A DNA stretch of 64,000 nt from Phyllostachys edulis. Its lineage: Eukaryota > Streptophyta > Magnoliopsida > Poales > Poaceae. Shown here in pieces: positions 37,401 to 46,859 of the stretch. The notes under the pieces were generated by a model, which was given only the letters and a program-made list of their open reading frames with translations, searched no databases and was not told the origin of the DNA. The position numbers and the translations under genes were made by a program. The stretch's first letter is position 1, and every line of letters starts with the position of its first letter. Location of the stretch: the NCBI GenBank assembly GCA_036346405.1, contig CM070548.1, positions 87,503,333 to 87,567,332 of the forward strand, given 5' to 3'.

Positions 37401-38400
37401 AAAATCAACTTTTGATTACCTTTAAGCGCTCAACCTTTTCCTCTGCGGACAAAACCGCAAGGATTTGAGGAACCGCCATTCCGGGTGGCGGGGGCTTCTC
37501 ATAAACGAGTTTGACTCGAACGTCAATCTCTGCCTGTGAAAGATCTGTATAAAACAGATAAAGATACTCGTTAGACAATTCTGAAGAAGACCAAACTGAG
37601 AGTTAAGTCGAAAAACTACTTACCCTCCTCATAGTCCCTGGTCGGGTCTTTTGGCCCCGTGTACCTCCACATAGGAGGTACTCGTTTCTTCAAGGGGCTA
37701 ATTCGACGTGTGATGAAATCCTTCACCACATGCCATCCGGTTAACCCCTCTGCTTTCAAATCCTTGATGGCTTGAATATAGGGGGCAATCCGACCGATAT
37801 CCTGGGGAATCGAATCCCAGGAAGCTTTCTTTTCAGTGACCTTCCCTCGAAGGTAAAAGGCATCTTGAGGTGACTTTCGGTAAAACCACCTCTTCCTCCA
37901 CGATGGCCACGAAGACTGGTGAACATCTGAATGTACTCCTCGACTTCCGTCATGGAGCTTGAACCATGACTTCGGCTATTCCGACTTGTCGAGCCATTGC
38001 AGTAGAAATCTTGAAAAGAGCTCAAGGTCATTTGGAATTCCAGTCACGCCTCCAGAGATACACAAATCGCTCGGCATTGTGATGGAATTGGGACCAAGGT
38101 TCACCAATTCCACTCCAAAATCTCAAGTATAAGTGTGAGAAGGGGTGAGCCGACAATCGAAGACCACACTTTCATGAGACGCTTTGGAAGGCGGGGTTTG
38201 TTCATCCTCCCCGGCGGCCATTCTTGCTTATGCTGCAGGAACTACTCCACGAGAACTCTCTCTGGAATCTTCCCGGCGTTGACAAGGGCTTGCATCTTCG
38301 CAGTATCCATCTCAGGCTCGGCCCGCTCCGGAGACCTTCGACCATTTCTCTCGGAAGGGGAGATTCTTGATTGAGTTGGTGGCGGAGAAGACAAGAACTT
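34440..38400 (-). pseudogene. Antisense gene of the Tat element (transposase_28-like plus coiled coil)
   Basis: Minus-strand exon-like blocks run from about 38400 to 34440. Near 38030-37900 is LSSFQDFYCNGSTSRNSRSH, which in relatives belongs to the family labelled putative gypsy-type transposon protein. Near 37195-36960 is a basic, nuclear-signal-like stretch (KKRRLTR). Near 35519-35330 and 34749-34444 are coiled-coil helices rich in Lys, Glu, Leu and Ala. Stops and intron-like gaps lie between them. Antisense reading frames in this position are known in Tat and Ogre-like elements, but their function is unclear. This copy is decayed. Confidence 0.62.
35520..35640. repeat. Array of GTCGTA...TACGAC hairpin units
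   Basis: Four units in a row have the form GTCGTAAGTTCTCCTACGAC, varying in the loop. The same unit recurs in both LTRs (26790-26890, 39010-39120) and near 37280-37385 and 38690-38830. Each can form a 6-bp stem with an 8-base loop. Confidence 0.75.
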
Positions 38401-38886
38401 GATGAGCATTGGGATGATTTGGGGAAAAGTGTGAACCTAAGTCTTACCCGGTAAAGTATTTATAATCACGTGCCTTGGGCCGGGGCGTGGTATTCTAAAG
38501 GTTGCCACCGTCTCGGGAACGCTTCAGCAGACGAGCTAACGGGTGTCGTTTGAAATTCCCCAAAGTGTCCGATTCGAGAAAATCGGGTTTGCTTTTACAC
38601 CTCAGCGAAATTACTTCTTTGGTTAGATTCTTTTAACCAAAGGAAATGTTAAGCGGAAATGTTTTCTTCCGATCACCATACTACGACCACCTCGTGATCG
38701 TAGAAATGTTCTGACTATTTGATAGCCGTAAGCAATTTCCTTGACCAAGCATACTTACGGTCAAAGTAGTACACTAATGTCGAAGAGTTTTTCCTTTGAC
38801 TATCTTTCTCACGACCTCTCGTGGTCATAAGACCATCTATAACTCCTTTACCAAGTAAGTTACTTTCACTTGAAGTGGGGGCTAGA

Positions 38887-39624
38887 TGGCGAGGATATAA
38901 TAATCCTCATTTTATCTTTTATCTATAATTCTTATTATAGGTAAATATGACATCATATGGTCCTTGAGTATACCCCTTAAATGTTATAAGGAAGAGCCTC
39001 TTTGGGTGGTGCGTAAGTTCTTCTCGACCACCCCCATAATCGTAAGTTATGCTACGACTACCCCATAGTCGTAAGTCTTGCTACAACTACCTCATAGTCG
39101 TAGGTTCTTCTACGACTAGGTCATCGACCACCTTATGATCAATTAAAACTGCTGAGACAAGTGGGCCCAATTGATTAAAGGATTCAAGCGATCATCATCT
39201 GTTGTTACTCTGCCAAGTAATAGCACGTAATGCTTCATTATCTACGGTATATAGTCATAGGCGGCGTGGATGAGTTATCGCGGTGATTACTACCAGCGTC
39301 GCCCATTACGAGGATGTGATGGTAGCCGCTTCACTGGAGAAACCGCTCCTTCACGTACTATATAAAAGCGGCAATCGAGAAGGAAAGGCGGATCGAATCG
39401 GGCCATCGGGAAGACAAGCACTATCATCTGTAATAGTCTTAGTTTTTCCCTAGTTGTTGAGAATACACTCAATACCATACACACGAGAGTAGGGTTATTA
39501 TTCTCTCCGGAGAAGGCCTGAACCTGTATAAAAATCCCCGTGTCAATCTCTCTGCGTGATTTCATTCTAGGAGACCCCCCGAATCAAACAATCTTTACGT
39601 AAGTTCGGTTCTAAAACACCGACA
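38887..39624 (+). repeat. 3' LTR of the Tat element
   Basis: This is a direct repeat of 26656-27397. It ends ACACCGACA, followed by AGCAA, which matches the AGCAT before the 5' LTR at 4 of 5 bases. Confidence 0.92.
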
Positions 39625-41099
39625 AGCAACAAGCAAGAGTGAGCACAACAACCGTGCTCGCAAGCTACACCCGTCAGTTAACAGAATGACATGCATATAT
39701 GGATATCTCAAAGGAAGGCATAATATGGTTGATTTGCATAAAGCCAAGTTTCTTTCAAATACATGTACTAAATTCCAAGGCAATTATACAATAACTAAAT
39801 TCATTTTCTCAAATCAATTTTACAGTTGGATAACATTCATCAACAAGTGGTGAAGGATACCCTCGACACAAGACTCCCTTAAAACCCATTTAGATAGAGA
39901 TCCAAAAGCGGTTTAACAAAGTCCTTTTTGAAAACAAAACCAACATCTAACTTCGAGTGGCTTTGCTAGCATGTTCATGACCGTGGACACGGCTATTCGA
40001 ATAGTTTTACGCTCTGCAGATGTTGTACACTTTACCCACATGACATGATTTCTCTAGTTTGTTTGGCGACCGGCAATGCCACCACTCACTTCCGAAGGTA
40101 AGTGGTTTAGAGCTCATGACAAGGGCTTTACAATGCATCATTCCACCGTAGTCCACCCTCGCTAAGGTTTCGCCCCACCCTACGAATAGAAACCCGCAGA
40201 GATCAAGGGCCCCCTCTTGCGCTAGGTAGGAAAAACCAAGTCGTAAAAGACATGCCATGAAAGACCTCCCACCACATCCACAGGATTGACCGCGATGGTA
40301 ACTTTGCAAATTAATCAGCCAGATCCCCTCCCCATACTCAGGACATGTGGTTGTACGGTGAGGCATAGCCCATCGTGCATAGCCCATTATAGGCATAGTA
40401 AAGGAACGCTCAGAGGCCGGTCCTCAACTGACTTGGGCGACTTCCACCAACCCATGGGCATTGGCCATAGAAATGACACGATCCCGTGCATTGACATGAA
40501 CCAACCAGATAGCCAATTCGCCCAGGTCCAAAACAAATTTTCCTTTTCTTTGCTTTTCAAAAATATTTGCAAACTACCACGACGACCCAATGTCATGGAT
40601 TAAAACATTTAGACATCATTGGTATTTTGGCAGTAAGATATCCCAAAACAAGAGTTTTGGTCTAAGCATGTCTAAGCTCAAAGTTTAGCAACACATGCTG
40701 GTTCATACTAATGTACCAACCAACCTTTACTATGGTGACAAGGGGGTGATCAATTCATCAATCAAATCTGGTTGTGCAAAGGAATTAGGAATAACTACAA
40801 AGTTAAAGCAGGGATTTAAATTACTTGAATTGAAATAAGCATGTAGTAATAATTTGAAACACAACTTAATTAATTTGAAATACTGGGTTCAATATGATCA
40901 AGGGTGTAACTTGCCTTGCTCGAAAGCTTAAGGATCTATTTCTTCATAGAGCTCGGGCTCCATGGAGCAGCATAATCTACGAGAACGAAGCAAAGCGAAT
41001 CAATTTAACAACCAAATAAGATCCAAATAAACTCCAATCAATCCGAATAGCAAAGAACAGAACAAGAAGAATTAGAAAAGGGCTCTCGGAGGAATCAGA

Positions 41100-42960
41100 T
41101 GGGAGGTGGTCTTTGCAAGAAAGGCGAAATGGGTGGTCTTTGCAAAAGACCGGCTAAGGCCAAGAGGGTGGTCTTTGCAAAAAGGACCGAGGAGGTGGTC
41201 CATGCAGAAGACCGGGAGGGTGGTCTTTGCAAAAGACAAAGGAGGTGGTCTATGCAAAAGACTAGGGAGGTGGTCTTTGTGCACAGATCGAGTGGGTGAT
41301 CTTTCTTGAAGAGACCCGCGATGGTTACGAGGAGGATCTGACTACGGTGCGATCGTAGAAATAAAAGAAAGAACAAAGGTCTGAAGGAACTTACCAAGGC
41401 GAAACGAGTTTGAGGACAAGATGAAGGAGTTGGTCCAATAGTGGGCGGTAATCCGGTGGCGATGGTGGCGGGGCGTCGCGAAGCTCCGGTGGAATCGCCG
41501 ATGGCAAGGAGGCGGCGAAGGAGGTTCTGTCGGAGTCCTTGGCGATGAAGCTTCAACGCAGAGCAACTGAGCAGGAGCAAAAAGAGATAAGTGTGGAAAT
41601 ATGGTGATGAGAGGGGCTGCTCAAGCTGTTTATAAAGAGTCCTTGAAAACCTCGAGCGAATGAGTCAAAAGGTAGGTAGGAGGCAGGCGGGTGTGTCAAC
41701 CGTCTGTTGAAGGACAACAGACCAAGACATGCTGAGAAAGAAGGGAACAACGATAGAGAACAAGGTGCCACGCAAGTGACCACGTAAGTGACCACATTTA
41801 ATGTGACACAACCAGCATTAAATGCACAAGGGGTTTATGTGACGGAGAAAAACAAAGATGAGCAGGATTGACATGTGGAGCCAGTCAAGCTGGGGAAGCA
41901 GTCTGGTTAAAGAGGAGTGGTCACGACCCAAGGGGAGGTCGTGACCCGCAGGGGTGGTCTTTGCAAAGAGACCACAAGGGGTGGTCTTTGCAAAAACCAT
42001 AGAGGAGGTCTGCTGGATAGGGAGGTCCTACGAGATCAAGGGAGATCTTTGAGGAGGTTTGAAAGGCTAAGAGGTCCAAGGGACAAGGAGGTCTAAAGGA
42101 TAAAGAGGTCCTGCAGACAGGGAGGTCTTGACCCACAAGGGTGGTCTTGCGAAAAGACCAAGGGGTGATCTTTTACAAAAAGACCAGAGGTCGGGAGGAC
42201 AAAGAGGTCCTGAGGAAATCCCGCAAAGGTGGTCTTTATAAATAGACCACGAGGTCCTGAAGGGAAGGAGATCGAAAGGGAAACAAGGAAAGGCGTAGTG
42301 AAACAGAGTCGTCTGATTCAGATCGGGTGGCTCAAAAAGGATGGGACGTTCGGACTAGCCGAATGTGCCACAAGATCAGGCCGTCCAATGCAAATTGGGC
42401 GGTTCCAAATGGCGCGAGCCGAGACCGCAGGAGGTCTTAGGCGGAAGGAGGTCTAAGCCACGGAGAGGAGGCCCTCGGATCCAAGCGAAGGAGGTGCGGA
42501 CCATCGATCCAAGCGAAGGAGGTCTGGACCATCAAATCCAAACGAAGGGAGGTCCAGGTGGAGGGGTTCTAACGAAGGAGATCCACATAAAGTGGTCCAA
42601 AGGAGGTCTTGACGGCCAGGATGAACTCAAAGGAGATCCCGACGGTCAAGAGGAGATCGAGGAGGTCTCAACGATCAAGATGAACTCAAAGGAGATCTTG
42701 ACGGTTAGGAGGGGCTCAAGGAGGTCTTGGCGGTCAGGATGAAGGGCCAAGGAGGTCCTAATGGACCCGGAGAGGTCCAAAAGGACACAGGGAGGTCCGA
42801 ATAAACACAAGGAGGTTCAAGTGAAGAAGGAGGTTTGGACCAAAAGGAGGTCTATACCACAAGAGAGGTCTAGGCGCAGAGGAGGTCTGGACATGAGAGA
42901 ATGTCCAAACAAGATGGAGGGAGAGGGGTCAGGGCACAAGAGCTAGGCAAGGGGAGAGCA
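41100..42960 (-). repeat. GGAGGTC-rich repeats with GGTCTTT/AAAGACC palindromes inside the long LTR
   Basis: Dozens of GGAGGTC or GGTGGTC words occur. At 41136 GGTCTTTGCAAAAGACC is a perfect palindrome with a 3-base loop. Variants recur near 41178, 41222, 41956, 41978, 42143, 42167 and 42231. The plus-strand reading frames here are repeat artefacts. Confidence 0.7.
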
Positions 42961-44567
42961 GATCCTACAGAGAAAGGGAGAGACTACTCCAGAGCTCGAA
43001 CAACACCAAAAGAACCAAACTTTTGGGATTTAATTGACGTTCAAATTAGTCATTTTAAACTCTCAAATTCTGAAAATCTCAAGTTAAGCTTTGAACTCTC
43101 ATCAAAACCAAATGGTTCTTTTTATTTTGATTTTTTTTCAAAAAGGCTCAGAAAATTGGGGTGTTACAGGTCAGAGTGGGATTACTGGGAGCTAGACGAT
43201 CGCTATGTTCTAATTCTCCGGGACACGAGCTTGTTGCCCCTTGCGAGGATGGTCTCCGTCGAACACTAGTTCACCCTAGACGCTAGTCTGCTGTCGGCAC
43301 TTGTCAACAGGTGGAGGCCCGAGATGCACACCTTCCGCTTTTGGTGGGGTGAGATGACGGTCACTCTACAGGATATCTTGTTCTTGACCGTTCTCCTGAT
43401 CCAGGGTGAGCCACTTGTTCCGGCCCCTCCGCCGGCGGACTAGAAGGACAGGCTGGAGCATCGGTTCGGCAAACCTATCTCGGAGCATGCACGTGGTGTC
43501 CCCTGGACTTGGCTGAGGCACTTTAGTCAATGCCCGTAGGGGTGCACCTAACGAGGTCGTTAGGACGCACCTCGTTGTTTACCTTCGTCAGCTCTTTGGT
43601 TGGGTCCTATTTCCAACCACACAGGGCGATTGGTGCTGCCCTAGCTTCGTTTGCGTCGCCGAGTCTTTGGTTGACGTGGAGGTTGGGCCGATGCCTCAGT
43701 ACAACTAGGGATCAGCCATCCTTTGTGTCACATACCGGGGGTTGTGTGACACTTCGCGGCGTGGCATCGGTGGTACCCTCAACCTGGCTATCTGCTACGT
43801 GCTCCTGTAGTAGTGGAGTTGGGAGCACTTCCCCAATGGGCGGCCGTCCATTGAGAGAGCGATGCACCCGTACGCCGTTCTAGACGATCAGATAGACAGC
43901 ACACCATGGACTTACGGTGGACTGCTACCCGTCTCTGTTGGGCCAAAACGGTGGCGAGTGCTACTCGTTGTTCCTAGCGAGTTGAGTCGTGCATGACGGC
44001 GACATTATATGGACTCCATGGTATCGAGTTCGTGCACTGCAGTAGCGCCGCAATGTATCGCGTGTAATGCATCGGGACGGGGCGTGGGCGGCGATCGCCA
44101 CCTAGTATTCGCACATATGGTGGAGCCTTACGTGCCGCAGCCGCATGCATGCGACGATTTGGTGTGCACCGATAGTGCCCCGACAGACAAGGCGCTCTGC
44201 ATGGCCGTACACTGTGAGGCAAACTTCATCCGAGTAATATTTACACTTCTTACGTCTTCTTTTCTAACATCAATCCTTCCGGAAATATAGGCAATCGAGG
44301 GTGGGTGGGCATATTCAGGACTGGCGACCATTCCAGCATGAGTGGACTACGACATGGACGGAGAGGGCGCACTTGGATGTCTTGCATGAGCAGTGTCCAT
44401 ACGACGTTCAGATGTACGGTGAGTACATGGAGTGGCACGTGCCACGGTCGCGCACAAGACTCACCCTTCCTCCACCGGAGCGCCCAGAGCAGGTCACACA
44501 CCAGTAGAGCCTCCGCTGTTCGTTCAATCGTCACAGCACTTCGTGGCGTGACGACATCGTAAGACAC

Positions 44568-46180
44568 TTACAATCTCTGGTCGTTTCGTTGATGATGTTT
44601 GTACTCTTCGTTAATGAACTTGTTATGTATGTCACTACAGTTGGAGCGAGCGCAGCGCATCGGAGTCCGCCATCCGCAAGCCAGACACAACACCGGCGGG
44701 GATGCTAAAAACTTTGAAGTATATTTTCACAGAGGTGAAGAAGATAATAAAGAACGTGAGCTGCAGTCGTTCGACAGACGACGGCTTGCGCATCGGACAC
44801 CAAGTGGGGGGGGGGAGGGCGTGCTCACCCGCTAGGTCACCATGACCTAGCGAGTCGGCCACGGCGTCGTGGCGTTCCGTCGATCATCCGCGGGCGGGCC
44901 GTGAGGGAGGTAAGTTATGTACAAATCTACGTTTTGTTTTTTGGTTATGCCTTACATTTCGCTAACATCATGTCGCTCTCCCGCCGTAGGTCCGTCGGGA
45001 TGAATAACTTCTACCGTCCGCGTTCGGTACCCAGACTAGCAATCCCTCTCGGTCATCTGCACTATACATCCGGAAGGTACGAGATTTTCAGTTTACGTCC
45101 AGAGTGTTTATCTTTACTAACATCGTTCCATTTTGCAGCCTTCAGTTGACCGTGAGGGTCACGGCCAGTTCACGTCGACTAATGATGATCTGAGCCTCCG
45201 GCTCCTACCGAGGGAGCATTACCATTGTCAAGGTTTGGACCATGGCGAGGGTTTGGAAGCGTCTGTGAGGTAGAAACTCCTCTGGGTTATTGTCCACCGT
45301 CGTCCAAGGCCAGAGCTCATCCGGGTTGGTTGGCACATCGTATGTCCAAGGCTAGAGCTCATCCGCACAACCGGAGTTGCAAACATCATACATTGGGGGC
45401 GGACAACCTGGGAGTGAATTTGTAGAGTCCATCGTGCATGAATTCTTCGGAGGTGGCCCCCTAGGTCGGCATGCCTCATCAGGATAACATGTACGCATAC
45501 CAGACTCTGCTGGGCCAGAGTCAGCCTACTAGTGCACCCCAGCCCACTCAATGGTCTCCGTACCCTCTCCGATCCGACACGCGCTCTCGGATCGACTCAC
45601 ATATCCCACGGGACATGCCCAATGCAAAACATCCAAGCACACGTGGAGGCACCCGCAACGAGCAGAGGGTAGTGGCTTAGACGAGTGAGCCATATTGTAT
45701 CCCGTGTTATACGATTATGTTTTTCTATATTTGTATACGTATTTTGGTTGTTATGTGTGTACTCCTGCGCCAATGGAGTTGTAGTGCATCTTTTTTTCCA
45801 TACGTTCTAAGTCACATGAAATCATGAAACCCTAATTTCCGAAACCTAAAATCAATTTTTTTGCAACCTAAATCCTAAATTTTCGAGACAATTTCATAAC
45901 ACATATAAAATTATCGAAACATTACACAATCAAGTCCAATGCGTGAGGAGCCTTTAAAAATAAATTTCACAATTTTTGGAGCTCACTTTCAACATTTACA
46001 AATTCGTACAAACAGTACACTTATATGAAATTGCGAGAAAAATTCGGAATGGATAAAATTAAGAAAAACTTACACAAGCAAGTACGCTGTGTCGGGAGAC
46101 TCCACATCAAATTTTATAATTTTTTGAACTCATTTGCTATATTTTAAAATTCCTACAAATAACGCTGAAATCGCGATGAA
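44568..46180 (+). other. MULE-2 right half after the PMD, decayed tail
   Basis: Short broken frames (near 45130-45240 and 45440-45690) match by position the poorly conserved tail that follows the PMD in MULE-1. A G8-G9 run lies at 44806-44816. From 45800 the sequence is AT-rich, with an AAACCCTAA at 45827. No intact gene is seen. Confidence 0.45.
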
Positions 46181-46214
46181 ACCCTAATTTCCTCGCGTTG
46201 AAACCCTAATTTTC

Positions 46215-46384
46215 GGGAGGAGAGAGAAGAGGTCAACCACTGCACGGTGGCCATGCGGTAGGAGGGCACGTGGTGGGCGGGGAGGGCCCGCCACACGGCA
46301 AGGGGTCAATTTTGCAAAAAAAAAATCGAAGACGATCATTCTTGTAAATACTTGGCGAAAATGCGCCAAAATAGCCAAAAATTC
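46215..46384 (-). repeat. MULE-2 right terminal inverted repeat
   Basis: This is the inverted counterpart of 23826-24035 and ends GCGCCAAAATAGCCAAAAATTC. Two telo-box motifs (46179, 46201) lie just inside it. Confidence 0.8.
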
Positions 46385-46516
46385 ATGTGTATGTGACTAT
46401 GCGTAGTTGCGTACTGTATACATGAGAGGAGAGACAGAGAGAAGTTACTATATACATGATAGGAGAGAGACGGAGAGAAGTATTAGGAGGGGATATTTAT
46501 TACCACACTAAAATTT

Positions 46517-46665
46517 TATCGTACAGTTTCGTAATTCGTGTCAACTTTGGTAAATATGGTATTTATTGATCTATACCGAAATGAATTAGTGTACAGTTTC
46601 ATAATTCATGTCAACTTTGGTAAATATGGTAGTTATTGATACTGTATCGAAATGAATTAGTATTT
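46517..46665. repeat. 74-bp tandem duplication outside MULE-2
   Basis: Two copies of a unit start GTACAGTTTC(G/A)TAATTC(G/A)TG and end GAAATGAATTAGT. They differ at several bases. The unit is AT-rich and non-coding. Confidence 0.85.
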
Positions 46666-46859
46666 GCTGATATCGAACTGTATGTTCAAAAATAGCGTAT
46701 TTACCAAACTAACAATATTGTATTTACCTAAAATACCATATTTACCAAACCGTATTTACCGAAAATTCCGAACAAAAAGCCCTAGCTCTATTCGTCCCCA
46801 TATCAAATTGCTAAACTATTAGTATTATAATAACTGGAAGGTTGCGCGCGCTAAGCCGC

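Larger units (their letters stand above)
26656..39624 (+). mobile_element. Tat-type Ty3/gypsy LTR retrotransposon, about 13 kb, decayed
   Basis: Direct repeats of 742 bp (26656-27397) and 738 bp (38887-39624) share the start TG(A/G)CGAGGATATAATAATC and the end ACCGA(T/C)A. Flanking duplications are AGCAT and AGCAA. A primer-binding-like TTGGCGCCGTCCGTGGGGA follows the left LTR. A purine tract (GAAGTGGGGGCTAGA) precedes the right LTR. The order gag, protease, RT, RNase H, integrase makes it Ty3/gypsy. The 5.5 kb between integrase and the right LTR, with an antisense gene, points to the Tat lineage. Many stops make it inactive. Confidence 0.88.
26092..43168 (-). mobile_element. Long LTR (solo or nearly so) inserted in the PMD exon, itself interrupted
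   Basis: On the minus strand it begins TGTAACACCCC (43168) and ends GGGGCGTTACA (26092). Target duplications are GGTCA (43169-43173) and GGTCG (26087-26091). After removing the nested element (26656-39629), about 4.1 kb of LTR remains with no internal coding region, so a solo LTR from recombination is the simplest reading. A transposon with 11-bp inverted ends is the alternative. An older relative lies at about 2395-5700. The middle third is a dense array of GGAGGTC words and short palindromes. Confidence 0.7.
25987..44567 (+). pseudogene. PMD gene of MULE-2, split by a 17-kb insertion and decayed
   Basis: The first part (25987-26091) opens MSLLALLKHFYDENH and ends PLLLRS at the insertion point. 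It resumes at 43174 with EWDYWELDDRY in the same frame once one copy of the 5-bp duplication is removed. The hallmark RWRPEMHTFRFWWGEMTVTLQDI follows near 43308-43380. Stops at 43267 and 43441, and frame changes near 43540, show that it is dead. Later pieces (WVLFPTTQGDW near 43600, SWEHFPNGRP near 43820, FAHMVEPYVPQP near 44110) parallel the MULE-1 copy. It probably once encoded a plant mobile domain protein of transposon type. Confidence 0.75.
23826..46384 (+). mobile_element. MULE-2: 22.6-kb Mutator-like element with PMD gene, heavily nested
   Basis: The left terminus (from GAAATTTTTTTGGCTGTTTC) and the reverse complement of the right terminus (from GAATTTTTGGCTATTTTGGC) match. Both continue with GGCGCATTTTCGCCA, GTATTTAC, GTCTTCG, a T-run and CAAAA. 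Flanking 9-mers are GTGGGTATG (23817-23825) and ATGTGTATG (46385-46393), 7 of 9 identical. The interior keeps only a PMD gene. I see no transposase, so it probably depended on another element. About 17 kb of later retrotransposon DNA lies inside. Without that it would be about 5.5 kb. Its right subterminal region is homologous to that of MULE-1 (46.09-46.2 kb with 15.3-15.43 kb). Confidence 0.82.

Noticed and set aside
26092..43168. DNA transposon with 11-bp TGTAAC(G/A)CCCC inverted ends
   Set aside because: The 5-bp target duplication, TG...CA ends and long non-coding body fit an LTR better, though this was not proved.
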